Shown: piece after piece, positions 33,068-46,395 of the stretch | Layout: every line of letters begins with the position of its first letter | Position numbering within the stretch: the stretch's first letter is position 1 | DNA from: Myxocyprinus asiaticus | Lineage: Eukaryota; Chordata; Actinopteri; Cypriniformes; Catostomidae | Assembly (NCBI RefSeq): GCF_019703515.2 | Contig: NC_059365.1 | Coordinates: 34,119,501 to 34,183,500, forward strand | DNA length: 64,000 nt | Reading direction: 5' to 3' | Position numbers and translations under genes: made by a program | Notes under the pieces: model-generated | What the model was told of the DNA's origin: nothing | Databases searched by the model: none | The model's input: only the letters and a program-made list of their open reading frames with translations

Positions 33068-33610
33068 CACTGCCGGTCAAAAGTTTTGAAACACTTATTC
33101 TTTTTTTTATTTTATTTTTTTTCACATTTTAGAATAATAGTAAAGTCATTAAAACTATGGAATAACATAAATGGAACTATGGGAATTATGTTGTGACTAA
33201 ACAAAATCCAAAATAAATCAAAACTGTGTTATATTTGAGCATCTTCAAAGTAGTCACCCTTTGCCTAGAATTTGCAGACATGTACTCTTGACATTTTCTC
33301 AACCAACTTCTTGAGGTATCACCCTGGGATGCTTTTTAAACTGTATTGAAGGAGTTCCCATCTATGTTGGGCACTTATTGGCTGCTTTTCTTTATTATTT
33401 GGTCCAAGTCATCAATTTCAAAAACATTTTATTTTTATTTTTTTATTAAATTTTCATTTTATAATTAAATAAATTAATATAGTGGCACAATTATATTTTT
33501 GTCTACAAAACTAATTTCAAACATTTTAGCATACGCCTTCAGATCAAAAGATTTTTTTAAATCATGAGAAACATTTCGGTCAAGGGTTTCAAAACTTTTG
33601 ACCAGTAGTG
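33068..33610. mobile_element. Inverted-repeat element 'CACTACCGGTCAAAAG', copy 2
   Basis: CACTGCCGGTCAAAAGTTTT at 33068 and AAAACTTTTGACCAGTAGTG ending at 33610, preceded by TA. The interior matches copy 1 (30173-30722) almost base for base outside the T-runs. It is followed by (GT)n and (TA)n to about 33665. Confidence 0.8.
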
Positions 33611-33668
33611 TGTGTGTGTGTGTGTGTGAATGTGTATGTGTGTGTATATATATATATATTATATAATA

Positions 33669-35192
33669 CATTTGAAGTCAGAAGTTTACATACACTGTGG
33701 TTGAAGTCATTTAAACTCATTTTTTAGGACATCTACTTTGAGCATGACACAAGTAATTTTTCCAACAGTTGTTTACAGACAGATTGATTCACTTTTAATT
33801 AGCTATATCAAAATTCCAGTGGGTCAGAAGTTTACATACACTAAGTTAACTGTGCCTTTAAGCAGCTTGGAAAATTCCAGAAAATGATGTCAAGCCTTTA
33901 GACAATTAGCCAGTTAGCTTCTGATAGGAGGTGTACTGAATTGGAGGTGTACCTGTGGATGTATTTTAAGGCCTACCTTCAAACTCTGTGCCTCTTTGCT
34001 TGACATCATGGGAAAATCAATAGAAATCAGCCAAGACCTCAGAAAAAAAAAATTGTGGACCTCCACAAGTTTGGTACATCCTTGGGAGTAATTTCCAAAT
34101 GCCTGAAGGTACCACGTTCAGCTGTACAAACAATAGTACACAAGTATAAACACCATGGGACCATGCAGCCATCATACCGCTCAGGAAGGAGACGCATTCT
34201 GTCGCGAAAAGTGCAAATCAATCCCAGAACAACAGCAAAGAACCTTGTGAAGATGCTGTAGGAAACTGGTAGACAAGGATCTATATACACAGTAAAACGA
34301 GTCCTATATCGACATAACCTAAATAGCTGCTCAGCCAGGAAGAAGCTAATGCTCCAAAGCCACCATAAAAAGCCAGACTACAGTTTGCAAGTGAACATTG
34401 GGACAAAGATCTTATTTTTTGTAGAAATGTCCTCTGGTCTGATGAAACTAAATTGGAACTTTTTGGCCATAATGACCATAGTTATGTTTGGAGGAAAAAG
34501 GGTGAGGCTTGCAAGCCGAAGAACACCATCCCAACCATGAAGCATGGGGGTGGCAGCATCATGTTGTGGGGGTAATTGCTGCAGGAGGGACTGGTGAACG
34601 TCACAAAATAGATGTCATTATGAAGAAGGAAAACTATGTGGATATATTGAAGCAAAATCTGAAGACATTAGACATTAAGTTAAAGCTCATTGCAAATGGG
34701 TCTTCCAAACAGACAATGACCCCAAGCATACCTCCAAAGTTGTGGAAAAATGGCTTAAGGACAACAAAGTCAAGGTATTGGAGTGGCCATCACAAAGTCT
34801 TGACCTCAGTCTGATGAATTTGTGAGCAGAACTGAAAAGCGTGTGCGAGCAAGGAAGCCTACAAACCTGACCCGTTACACCAGTTCTGTCTGGAGGAATG
34901 GGCCAAAATTCCAGCAACTTGTGAAGTTTGTGGAAGGCTACCCAAATCGTTTGACCCAAGTTAAACAATTTAAAGGCAATGCTACCAAATACTAACAAAT
35001 TGGATGTAAACTTCTGACCCACTGGGAATGTGATGAAAGAAATAAAAGCTGAAATAAATCATTCTCTCTACTATTATTCTGACATTTCACATTCTTAAAA
35101 TAAAGTAGTGATCCTAACTGACCTAAGACAGGGAATGTTTTCTATGATTAAATGTCGGAATTGTGAAAAACTGAGTTTAAATATATTTTGGC
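33669..35192 (+). mobile_element. Sleeping-Beauty-type Tc1 element (copy 2), 3' terminus lost
   Basis: CATTTGAAGTCAGAAGTTTA follows TA at 33667-33668; the inner repeat 'ggtcagaagtttacataca' is at about 33822-33840. The left terminal repeat has an internal deletion after 'aactcatttttt' compared with copy 1 at 4439. The right side runs to 'gtttaaatatattttggcta' and ends near 35192 without the final ~30-bp terminal repeat. Confidence 0.88.
34009..35000 (+). pseudogene. Sleeping-Beauty-type transposase (copy 2), broken
   Basis: It starts MGKSIEISQDLRKKK at 34009. A length change in the A-run at about 34042-34050 shifts the frame; the DNA-binding region then reads DLHKFGTSLGVISKCLKVPR and SAVQTIVHKYKHHG with the GRRR linker. 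A stop follows LVKML (34259), and later pieces are in other frames ([18 protein letters not shown] shows the 'VLEWPSQS' DNA in the wrong frame). All three catalytic regions are recognisable in the DNA but not in one frame. Confidence 0.85.
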
Positions 35193-36183
35193 TATTATTT
35201 AATTTCTTTCAGCACAACAGTGGTGAATTGCAGTATCCCATGTGTGATACATATGTATTAAACATGCAGTTTGTTACTCAAGGTGGTGCTGATGTGTCGG
35301 TGATTTTACTTGATTTAAATTTGACATTGCTATTTGATGAAGAAGCAATGTGGAAGTATCAAGTAACTATATCAAGTAAAACACATGAACAGTATAATAT
35401 GATTATTGTCATTTGGGTGTAAAACTGAAATTCTGTAAGTAGTCTATTTAGACTCAATAAGTGCCTGAGAAGATACATATGTGTAGCTTATGTGTTAAGT
35501 GTAGCTCAATATGTGTTTGACAGCCAGTTGTGTCTCATACAATTTCAGTGTATCCTTTGTTGCATCATCCCTTTGATATATGAAAAATAAAACATCAAAA
35601 TACAACAGAATATATTGTGTTCTTTTATTTTCTAATTGTCTTGAAAATGTTACACCATCTGGGTATTTTGTAGATCCATTTGTGATCGACATGTGTCTGG
35701 TTGCAGAAGACCTGAGGTATGTAAGAATATTTGGTGAAACACCCATGTAAAATAATAGTGCAAAATAAAAAAATACTGTATTCATTAAAAATCTTGTCTC
35801 TAAAAAATATTTATAATTTCTGTCTCTTAATTGGGATTGGCTTTTTGTTACAAGAACACCATTATTGTATAATGTTTACCGAGTACCACAAATGGAACAG
35901 TGGACAAACACGCATCTGTTCCCATGAAGAGGCAGAAAGGGGAACAGGTCTTTCTGGCTACTGCATCATGAAGCTGTTTCACCATAATCTGTTATGTTGT
36001 TCTAACCATTATTACTGGTATCCCTTTTCACCTCTGATTCATCACCACCTCACATTTAAAACAGCCTCTCGAATACATAAAAACACACACATACAGAGTG
36101 CCCAAGGTCTTTCCATAACAGAACACATGGGTCATGAAATGACATAATTCCCTCTCTCTCTCAGGACCGTGTCCTCCTTTACC

Positions 36184-36214
<31 letters not shown>

Positions 36215-36600
36215 CTGTATGTGCAAGCACAGATAGGTCCTGCACAAATACTCCAGTCCACTAATGTCCTCCTGAGAGACACCAACCATTACATCTTAAT
36301 GATTTTTGATGGCATCATCTTCTCCATTACTGCTCAGATGAGTATGCTGGTGCTACTGGACAGAAGCTTCAAAAGACAGACGGAAGCAGTTCTGCTCTGT
36401 GGGTGTGACAGTCTGCAGACATGTTTGTCAAAGCTTTGTCATGCTTTTATAACTCTTCATCAGTTACTAAAAAAGTAATCCACTACAAATGACTAACTAC
36501 TTCTCTAAAATTATATCAGATTACTTTACTGATTACTTCATTGTAATCACATTACTAATTTCTTTACTTTCAAGTTACTTTCTAAAACACTTGTCCCAAA
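35193..36600. other. No gene; simple repeat and hAT-like fragment
   Basis: Open frames here show no recognisable domain. A (TC)n run lies at about 36188-36214. The last part (about 36470-36590) is rich in 'agattacttt/taatcacattacta' phrases typical of decayed hAT-type repeats in fish and abuts the DIRS leader. Confidence 0.4.
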
Positions 36601-37862
36601 AATGTTTTGTTCCCTTACGCAGCTCGAGTTCCTACGAAATTGCATTGGGACACGCCCTGAGTGTCACGTGGTCTGAAGCTCTTGTACAATAACGCCAATT
36701 TATTGGCTGGTGGTGCTTAAGAGACACCCCTAGGGAGCTACTTCATGGGCTCCTCAAAAGCGCTCGCTTTGTTGCCATCGAGATTTTCCGTTCTTCGTTG
36801 TACAATCTCGTCTGGTCCATGTTGTACCACTGACTCACGTCAAAGCGAGGATCATTATTATTCTCCCTTTTCAGTGGCAACACAGGATGGAATTTAAGAA
36901 GTGCTTACCTCCATGCACATGGTTCATCGTGAAGATTCCCACGCATTGGAGGGTTCAGACTGCCCACAGTGCGATTTATTGAAAGCCAGAACACTCCGTG
37001 AAAGGCTTGCCTCCTTCAGAAATTTGGGCAATTCCTTGTAGGCAACTTCCTTTTTCCCAGGACCTCCATCGTGAGATTTCGAAGTCCTGGGATCAACCTT
37101 ACTTGGCCAGGATCACGAATCAATCAGCCTCGGAATTTTCTAATGTGTGTCGAGCTTCCGACCATGGATATACTTCGGTCCCGGCGATGGAAGGGACACC
37201 GGCTGCCCATCTCTCTCCTCCTTCAGCGATCACATGGAAATAGAGGCCTTCTCTTCCCTCGAAGCCATGCAGAGTTACATCATCCTTGTTGAGCAAGGCC
37301 TACCAAGCTTCGGGCCAGGCGGTTTCAGCTTTGCAAGCCTACCAGGTCCATTTTATGAGGGATACAGACGAGGGAACTGGACTTGATGCTGAGACCATCA
37401 TGGAATTGCAAGGAGCTTCTGATTTGGCACTAAGAGCTACCAAACATATTGCTCATGCTGTTGGTCAGAATACGGCAGGCCTCGTGGGGTGGAATGCAAT
37501 CTGTGGCTTACGCTCACAGACATTTGTGACAAGGACAAGGCCTTTCTATTGAACGCCCCTGTGTCACAATCCAGACTGTTCGGTAATGCAGTCCAGTCAA
37601 TGGTGGAAAAATTCCACGCTGTGAAACAGCAGACTGTCGCGTTCCAGCAGATGCTTCCTCGCAGAGAGAGAGAAAAGCATACTGCAGCTCCAGTGCGTTC
37701 ACGTTCGGTTTCTTCAACATCCCACCAGAGAGCACATAAGGTGCCTGACACGAATTTTGCACCCCCTCAGAAGGATTGGAGTCCTTGTTCATTCCCGCCA
37801 TCACGGGCGCATCCACGTAGGCGTTTGGATGTTCGACCGACCCCTTTTATACCAGAAGCGAG
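36601..37862 (+). mobile_element. DIRS-type retrotransposon, leader and gag part (copy 2, 5' section)
   Basis: A leader beginning 'gttcccttacgcagctcgag' near 36610 is followed by a gag-like gene on the plus strand. It stops at 37862, exactly where a TAGGGATGTGCC terminus starts. Post-gag DIRS sequence resumes on the same strand near 48473, so this and 48473-55095 are probably one element opened by later insertions. Confidence 0.7.
36887..37862 (+). pseudogene. DIRS gag-like gene (copy 2), broken
   Basis: It starts MEFKKCLPPC at 36887; a frameshift leads into MVHREDSHALEGSDCPQCDL and ARTLRERLASFRN, again a cysteine-rich N-terminus. Later blocks in shifting frames include LSKAYQASGQAVSALQAYQV (37289), ASDLALRATKHIAHAVGQN (37412) and LWLTLTDICDKDKAFLLNAP (37501), the conserved gag core also seen at 23470-23600. 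A basic, proline-rich tail reaches 37862. Stops and shifts make it non-functional. Confidence 0.75.
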
Positions 37863-39239
37863 TAGGGATGTGCCTAAAGCTGAATACATTATTAGGAAAG
37901 GCACGAATAATGACTTGAAAACGAATAACGGATTCATTCGAATAATATATAAAATATTTGTATGACTGATTATCCAAGAGGCACAAAGATAAAGTGACAT
38001 TTTATGTAAACATATCCAAAATTACAAAGAATTTATGAATCTGTGCAGCTAATATGTCTAAAGTGTAAACCTTATGAATGAAAATGCACACGTTGTGATT
38101 TAAAATCAACTCCATTTGCGGTCTCTGTTAATTGTTCACATCTGTAACATTAAGATACAACATCATATACACTTATATACACATTAACATATGTCTATGT
38201 TAATGTATTACACGATTCACACGTGATTCCCATGTATTTATTTATAGCCTAAACCTGAGCGCAAAGTTAAATTCCTGACCTGAAGTGATGATTTCATGTT
38301 GGAGCCCATCTATGCAGTTGACCACATTTATGTCCACATCAGCAGTTAAGGAAATTATCTGGTTAAGTAATAAAATAAATAAAATAAAAATGCTCCATAA
38401 AGGTTTAAATGCTCCATAGAGTATTCATCTGTTAGGAATATTCCTCCTTGAAAACTGAAACATGCTCCATCTTTTTCTTTTTTTTTTCTTCTTTAAACTG
38501 TGCTACCTCTAGCAAGGTGCTATATAAATATAACATTATAATGGTTATTATTATTTAACTAAATAATGGTGTCTTATCGTATACATTTCTGATAGATTTA
38601 CTGGACTTTGTTTGTATGCTATATTGATTTTATTTTCATTTCTTTTAATCTTTTAATTTGTATTTATTATTCACTGCAAAATGTGTGCTTGACATTTCAC
38701 ATTTTGCTTGACACCTCCTGCCTTCAGAATAAAGTTGTTATACATGCACGGACAAATGAAAATTCTGTTATTAATATCAGAAATACCAGAAGAAACCACA
38801 GTTAACATATTCCACAGTTAATGTAGCCTACAAATTCAGCTTCATCTGGTAATAAAAAAAAAATAATAAACTTTACTATATTTTTTAAATAATAGTTGCA
38901 TAATAATAATAATAGTAATTAGGCTATTATTATGAAAAGGCATATACAAGGCATATTTTATTAATAGAAACTATAAATGTAAGAGTAACATTTAAAAATT
39001 TGCATTTCATTTAGTTTCGACGCACTTCCGGTTTAACACTTACCAGCCGGAATGTTCAAATTTGGGAACAATTATTCCCATGGTTCCTGTCTCAGTATCC
39101 TCACCGTCCAATCACCGATTTTATTTCTGAAAACTGCCAGATACTCATTACAATATAAGCTAAAAGCACATATGATTGGTTAAGGGGTTACTGGGTATGA
39201 ATAATAAATGTATCGTCATAAGCGTCATCCTCCATTTGC

Positions 39240-39327
39240 CTGAGTGGAGCCAGAGAGGATACCCCGGGAAATTACCTCAAGTGTTGGACTTACTGCTTCA
39301 AATTGAAAACTGAGGTGATCTTTCGAG
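39240..39327 (+). promoter_or_regulatory. Candidate 5' untranslated exon and donor of the piggyBac gene
   Basis: A less AT-rich segment ends TTTCGAG|GTAAGA (39327/39328), a good donor. The matching acceptor is TTTTCTGTTGTAG at 40147, three bases before the start codon of the transposase. It holds no start codon in a long frame, so it would be a leader exon. Confidence 0.45.
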
Positions 39328-41328
39328 GTAAGACAAGTTATTTAACACGTGTTGTCAATATTGTCTATTTAAAGTCAAAATGTTTTAGTTACAAACATTT
39401 ATTTGTAGGAGTAACACTAATTATTTCTAGAAAAAATGACATGACCGTCGGTTTTCATCGGACAGGCAGCTAGCCTCTATTTTTAAGCAAATTTATGTGA
39501 AACTTGCTAAATAAACATTAGCTAGAAATACTATGTACATTTTTAGCTAAATATCAATAACTTTTTTGGCCAATTTTGTCATTTGTGGAAGATAGTCAAA
39601 CCTTTTTAGTTACGAAGCATTTATTTGTAGGAGTAGCGCTAGCTAGTTTTTTTCTGGAAAAATTGACGTGACCGTCATCGGCGAGCCTCTTTTATATCAA
39701 CCTTTTTTTTGGCAGTTTCTGTGAAACTTGCTAAATAAACATTAGCTAGCAATACTATGTACATTTTTAACTAAATATCAATAACTTTTTTGCCAATTTT
39801 GTCACTTGTATAAAATCCACCTGAAGTAATGAGGCAGAAAGCAGACGCTGTTCAGACCTGCCTGGAAACTGGTCTGCTAGTTAGATAAGTTATCTAGCTT
39901 GTTGATTTTCCCATGTAATAAAATAAATGGTAGATATCGTTCTATAATTAGCAGATAGCCTTACCCATCCATCACACAGACATGATTTTAGATTGTGTGT
40001 TGCTTCATGTTCACAAGAAAAGTGTGAGAGGGCTGTCTGCAGTTGGACATTCTGCTTAGTCTGCAAGCCTTTGGTGACTATTCAGTGTATGGATTTGTGA
40101 AGAACACACTGCTGGCTACCAATTGTTGTACTTTTTTTCTGTTGTAGAGATGGATAGAGACTATGGCTCCCTGCTCAGCACCCTCAAGAGGAGGAGGCAG
40201 CTGACTGCTGATGAGCTTAGGTTCATAGCAGAGGAGGACATGGCTCATGAGGGCATGAGCACACAAGAGGAAGATCTGCTGGACCAGGAACTACTGCATG
40301 AAGACCCGGACCACGAGGAGATGGAGGATGAGATGGAACCTGATCCCCAGCCAAGACCATCAACTGGGTATGTATGAATGTGTATGTATTGTTTGTTTCT
40401 ATTTCTCATATGACTGATACTCACAGTAACACTAACACGGTTACTCTTATTATTTTGGGTATGGCTAGCCATTCTCGCACAGGTCCCAAGTCAGCTAGAA
40501 AGCGTAAACACTTCCCTGACTCTGTTTCTTATCCCTCGTACTCTGACATCGATTCACAGGCACCAAAACCTCTCCCATTTAAGCCAAGCCATCCATTCGG
40601 TATTGACTTAGGTAGCGTGCGTCAGGCTGTGCGGTCAACCTCCAATATGATGTTGCGAGAAATTGACTTTTTCATGCTGTTTTTTTACTCAAGCTGTAGT
40701 TGCAGAGATATGCAGCTTTACAAACCGTCAGGGGTGGGAGTTCGTCCTAAACTGTCCGTCATATTCCAGCTACCAAGGAGCTTGGATGGAGGTGACCCCT
40801 GATGAATTTTACACATTTCTTGGGTTGCTCATTTAAATGGGGTTTTCAATTCTTCCTGATTCCCATCGTCATTGGGGAACCAAGTCTCGTGGGTGATTTA
40901 TGTCGCGTGACCACTACAAGGCTCTTTTAGCAGCTCTACATGTTGTAGACCCTACCACAGAGGATAATCAGGATCGCCTTAGGAAGTTGCGTTATCTTAT
41001 GGACCATCTCAAACAAAAATGCCAGCAGCTCTTTCAGCCTAACCAAAATCTCACAATAGATGAACGTATGGTCAAGTCTAAAGCTCGGTCAGGATTTAAA
41101 CAATACATGAAGGGCAACCCTACTCGTGGGGTTTTAAATTATGGGTAATTGCAACATCAGACTCGGGGTATACTCTCAACTTTAATGTTTACACAGGTAG
41201 GGGGAAAATGGACGCCATGCAAGGAGCAGACGTGTGAGCGACGAGCTCTGCGCACTTTGCTGAATTTTTGGTGATATTCTGGTGAAATTTGATACACCCA
41301 GTTACACATTTGTCTTTTGTTGCAAAAC

Positions 41329-42159
41329 ATGGCAAAGAAGTCAAAATCCTCGGGCTCTGGAAATATTAAAAGACACTTACTTGTTCAGGATGAAAGCCCC
41401 GACAGGCCTACAGACCGGGGACTTGATTTGGATGGCGCGGCGAGAGAGGAGATCCAGCGTTAGTTGTCCAACATGTCGATGATGTTGACGAAGATTCTTA
41501 CTGACTTGGAGGATCTCGCTGTAATACGTCGATCGATCACGGCGATGGAAATAAAATTCTCCGAGTTAGGTACAAGAGTGTTTGATGTTGAAAAACGAAT
41601 CAATTTTCTGGAATCTTCGGAGAGGGAATCATCCGCTAATCCGCCCGCGACCAAAGCTGATTTGGAACATCTCCTTGAAAAGCTTGAAGATCTTGAAAAT
41701 AGAAACCGCAGGAATAACGTTCGAATTGTTGGAATTCCTGAGCATGAGGAGGGCAGAGATATGGTGAAATTCCTGGACGAGCTTTTCCCGAGTCTGCTCG
41801 ACATAACAGGCCACAAGCTGGAAATCGAGCGAGCTCACAGATCTGCTGAGGGAGACAGGCCCAGATCGATTCTGGCCAGATTTCTGAGATCATCAGATAA
41901 AGATCTTGTGTTGCACCAGGCGAGGAGCAAAGGGAAGCTTTCTTGGAAGAACCATAATGTTTTCTTGTTCCCAGACTTTGCGAGTTCGACAAGAGAGAAA
42001 CGCGATCGGTTCAAGGAATGTAAGAAACTCTTACATCAGAAAAAGATCTCGTTTGCTCTGATGTTTCCTGCCAAACTGAGAATAGAAACGAAAAACGGTC
42101 GAAAAGTATTCACATGTCCAAATCTGGCAATGTCTTTTATAGAATCAATGACTGAGTAA
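41329..42159 (+). pseudogene. L1 ORF1 protein, one early stop
   Basis: The start is MAKKSKSSGSGNIKRHLLVQ at 41329; a TAG at 41461 interrupts it after 44 codons, and the same frame then runs open to 42159. After the stop come a coiled coil with heptads (ITAMEIKFSELGTRVFDVEK, LEHLLEKLEDLENRNRRNN), an RNA-recognition motif starting NNVRIVGIPE, and the C-terminal domain (FALMFPAKLRIETKNGRKVF). This is the RNA-binding ORF1p layout of fish L1 elements. Length without the stop is 276 codons. Confidence 0.85.
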
Positions 42160-42900
42160 ACCATTGGATGTTTCTCATGTGAGTGGGCCTGACTCGCTGT
42201 ACCTAACTCTTGAGGAAGCTGGATGAAATTTTGGGTTTTTTGCATTGGCTCCGCCGTGCGGCTGGAGGTTGTTTTGTGAATAACACTTTTCCTTAAAGAA
42301 ACTTTTACATTGATGGAAGATTACATTTGCATTGAAGTTCCCGGCCAGTTTGAGAGTGGACACTACGGATGACCGCAATATATTTACATGCTCACACAAA
42401 GGATGTCTTTTATAAAGCTGACGGATTATGTAAGTCATGGTATATACTTTTATGCAGCCTCCGAGTGAATTGACTTGACCATCCGGGGAACCGGTATGCC
42501 GGTTTTGTTTCTTTTTGTATTGGTTCCGCCTAGCGGCTGGAGCATGTTCTGTTGAATAACACTCATTTGGAACAGCTGTGGATTAATCTGTTCATTCTTC
42601 GTGCTTATTCCTCCTGCTGGCTGTAGTTTGTTTTGAGTTTTTTTTTTTTTTTTTTTTTTTTTTTACGGGACATTTGAATGATTACGTCATCCGCTGAACT
42701 CATAACAGCCGGCTCACGGAACATTCGTTTGTCTGTCCGAGGAATCTGATCGGTTTTATATCAGCTAGAATTTGTTTTGTGGAAGATCACATCCTTGAGA
42801 CAGTTCTGTGAATGAATCTACACATTTTTTGTGTTCATTCTTCCTATTAACTGGGTTTATTTCACAAAGTATTTTCTGTTATGTAATTTTGCCTCACAAA
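42160..42900 (+). other. L1 inter-ORF region with sub-repeats
   Basis: Three imperfect copies of a phrase like 'ggctccgccgtgcggctgga' / 'ggttccgcctagcggctgga' / 'attcctcctgctggctgtag' occur near 42248, 42527 and 42609, each followed by 'ttgttttgtgaataacac'-like sequence. A T-run of about 25 bases is at 42640. The N-terminal endonuclease code expected here is missing. Confidence 0.5.
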
Positions 42901-42939
42901 TCTCAGGACTCAGTCCTTGATCATAGTGAAGCTAAAGTG

Positions 42940-45900
42940 TGTAAACCTCCTAGTGCAACATTGACGCTTCACAGGATGTGTAAATATCTTGGTCTTTCGG
43001 ATATTTGGAGACTTTTGAACCCATCTGGTAGGGACTATACATTTTTTTCATCAGTCCATAAGATTTATTCTAGAATAGATTTTTTTTTATATCCAAATCC
43101 CTTATTTCATCTGTTGTTGATTGCTCAATTGGAAACATTTTAGTCTCAGATCACGCCCTGGTGAGTTTAGAGGTGATGCCACATATAGAGAAAAATAAAT
43201 CATATAGTTGGCGCCTTAATGTGTCCCTTTTACAAAATCCTGTTTTCCAACAAATGTTAAAGACTGAAATCAATGTTTATATGGAGACCAACTGGTCCTC
43301 AGTATCCTCTGTGGGTGTGGCTTGGGAGGCACTTAAGGCTGTTCTTAGGGGTTGGATCATACAGTATGTCTCATTCATCAAAAAATCCAAAGCACGAGAA
43401 CTTGTGGAGTTGGAAGGAAATATTAAAAGTGCCGAGGCAGAGCTGAAGCGCCGAATGTCATCTGATGGCCTCAGAGAATTAACCCGATTGAAATATAAAT
43501 ATAATACTATTTTGTCGCGGAAAGTGGAGTTTTGGTTATTCAGGGCAAGACAGTCATACTTTGAGTCGGGTGACAAAGCAGGGAAGCTTTTGGCTAGATA
43601 TATAAAGCAGAGAGAGTTTTTCTACCATTCCCTCAGTGAAATCTGCTGGTGGTGAAATATTTACCTCAGCCATTGATATTAATAATGCCTTTAAAGAATT
43701 CTATATTGATCTTTATAGTTCCACGTCTTCATCTACTGATGAAGATATTAGAAACTTTGTGGAACCATTAGATCTTTCTAAACTGACAACTCAACAAAAA
43801 AACTCTCTTGATTCTGAGATAACCTTGGAGGAGCTTAATGAGGTAATTAAGTCCCTACCTACTGGCAAGGCTCCGGGGCCAGATGGTTTTGCCGCAGAAT
43901 TTTTTAGATCCTATGCTACAGAATTGGCCCCACTTTTGTTAGAGGTTTATACGGAATCATTAAAGAATGGAAAACTTCCTCCAACCATGACACAAGCCCG
44001 GATCAGTCCGATTCTTAAAAAGGACAAAGATCCAAGCGAGTGTAAAAGTTACCGTCCAATCTCCCTGATCCAACTAGATGTAAAAATATTGTCAAAAATT
44101 TTGGCTAAACGATTAAGTAAGGTTATGACATCTCTTATACATATAGATCAGGTGGGATTTATTCGGGGCCGTAGCTCTTCTGATAACATCAGGCGTCTCA
44201 TCAATATCATGTGGTCAGTGGTGAATGATCAATCCCCGGTCGCTGCCATCTCACTTGATGCTGAAAAGGCATTTGATATGGTAGAATGGGATTATCTTTT
44301 TAAGATTTTGGAAATGTATGGGTTTGGGAGTACATTTATTGGTTGGATTAAGTTACTTTATAAACACCCTGTAGCAGAGGTACAAACAAATGGATTAATT
44401 TCAGATTATTTTACTCTGGATAGGGGCACTCAACAGGGTTGCCCTCTTTCCCCATTATTGTTCTGTCTTGCCCTGGAACCATTAGCAGCTGCGGTAAGAA
44501 AGGAGGATGATTTTCCAGGGGTGACAGCGGGAGGTGCGGCGCATAAGCTTCTGCTTTATGCAGATGACATTTTATTATTTGTCTCTGAACCTACTAGATC
44601 TATGCCTTGCCTCCACAGAATTATTAATTCCTTTTCCAAGTTCTCAGGATACAAAGTCAATTGGTCTAAATCCGAAGCTTTGGCGCTGACAGCATACTGC
44701 CCAGAAACGGCTTTCCAGCCGGGCGCTTTCCAGTGGCCCAAACAGGGCATTAAGTATTTGGGGATTTTATTCCCAGCAAATTTGTCTGATTTAGTTAGAG
44801 TTAATTTTGACCCTTTAATAAAAAGGTTTTCAAGCGATGTCAGCAGGTGGGCTTCATTACATTTATCGATGATTGGGAAGGTTAATGTTATTAAAATGAA
44901 TTGTATTCCAAAATTCAACTACCTGCTTCAGTCTCTCCCTGTAGATGTCCCCCTCTCTTATTTCAAGCAATTTGATAGCATAGCGAAGTCCTTTATTTGG
45001 AATGGTAAGCGCCCCAGGTTAAATTTCAATAAGTTACATAGGCCAATTGACAGAGGAGGGCTAGGCCTACCCAAGATTTTGTTTTATTATTATGCGTTCG
45101 GTCTTAGACATTTGGCTCATTGGTCGCTTCCACCTGAGAGGGCCCCTCCCTGGTTTTGCATTGAAAAGGAAGTTCTTGCCCCTATCTCGCCACTGCATAG
45201 CCTTTCGATTAAACTAGCCGGAGAGGTTAAGTCGCATCCCGTTATTTTGCATTTGCACTCGATATGGACAAAAGTGTCCAGTGTGTTTAATTCTGATATT
45301 TATTTAAATGTTGCCTCGAGCATATGGCAGAACCCTAAACTATGTATTAATAAGTCCCCTTTTTGTTGGTCAGATTGGATTGTGAGGGGGGTTAATGCAC
45401 TTGGTGACCTATATGATGGTGGAGTATTGAGATTTTTTGAAAATTAGGTTCAACATTTTGGCATTCCCAGATCTCAGTTTTATAAGTATTTACAGCTTCG
45501 CCACCTACTCTGCACTATTTTTGGGAGTAGCACGCACCCCCCTAAAGCGGCAGGTGCTTTGGGACAGGTGATTGCTGCTTTTGGAAGGCCATGAAGCACC
45601 AGTGTATTACTCCCTACTAATTCAGAGTCTGGGGGATGAAGCCTTGACTTTTCTCAAGAGAGTATGGGAAAAAGATTTGAATTTGGTATTGGAGGATGGA
45701 GTGTGGACTAAGATTCTTAAAAATGTCAAGTCTGTATCTAGAGATGCAAGGGTTCACCTTATGCAATTTAAGATTTTACATAGATTTTATTGGACCCCCT
45801 CTAGATTATATAGGCTTGGTCTTAAAGACACACCCACTTGTTGGTGATGCCAGTCAGAAGTTGGAGACACTACCCATGTCTTTTGGGGGTGTGTTAAGAT

Positions 45901-46255
45901 CCAGGAGTTTTGGTTGAGGGTTCAGAGGTATTTGTGCGACGTTTTGAACACTCAGGTTTTGCTTTGTCCCAGACTCTGTATTTTGGGTGATGGAGCGGTC
46001 ATGCATTTAGGGGATCATATAAAAAATTGGGTTCTGACCAGTCTCATGATCGGCAGGCAAGTAATTTTAAGGGGCTGGAAGTCAAATGGAGCACCCTCTT
46101 TTTCGGAGTGGTGTGTGGAAATGGGGAGGGTAGCTGCATTTGAAGAGGCGGTAAGTAGAAGGCTGGGGTTGAGGGACTTATTTGCTAAAAAATGGGGCAA
46201 ATATTTAGTTTTTTGGAGGGAATCTCGGGGAGGGGATGTGGAGAGTGTAGTTTAA
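42940..46255 (+). pseudogene. L1 ORF2 (endonuclease remnant, RT, C-terminus), broken
   Basis: Only the end of the endonuclease is left (YLGLSDIWRLLNPSGRDYTF, SVHKIYSRIDFF, then SDHALVSLEV near 43150). The RT is nearly intact in one frame from 43636 to 45447: PTGKAPGPDGFAAEFFRS, SYRPISLIQLDVKILSKILA, LDAEKAFDMVEWDYLF, GTQQGCPLSPLLFCLALEPL, and catalytic YADD at 44556-44567. Beyond a stop at 45445, C-terminal pieces follow in other frames, with a C-x2-C...H...C knuckle (CW-CQSEVGDTTHVFWGC) near 45837-45890 and an end at 46255. A frame change near 43640 separates the endonuclease from the RT. The endonuclease deletion means the copy could not move by itself. Confidence 0.88.
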
Positions 46256-46289
46256 TCATGTATGTTTAATATTTTATTTATTTGTGTAT

Positions 46290-46395
46290 GTGTACATATA
46301 TATATTTATATATATAATATATTTTATTTTATGTAAGTGTATGTATGTGTATCTGTGTATGTATGTATATGTATGTGTGTATGTATGTATATGTA

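Noticed and set aside
42036..42438. Minus-strand frames in the L1 ORF1 to ORF2 interval
   Set aside because: Shadows of the L1 sequence; the coding strand is clearly plus.
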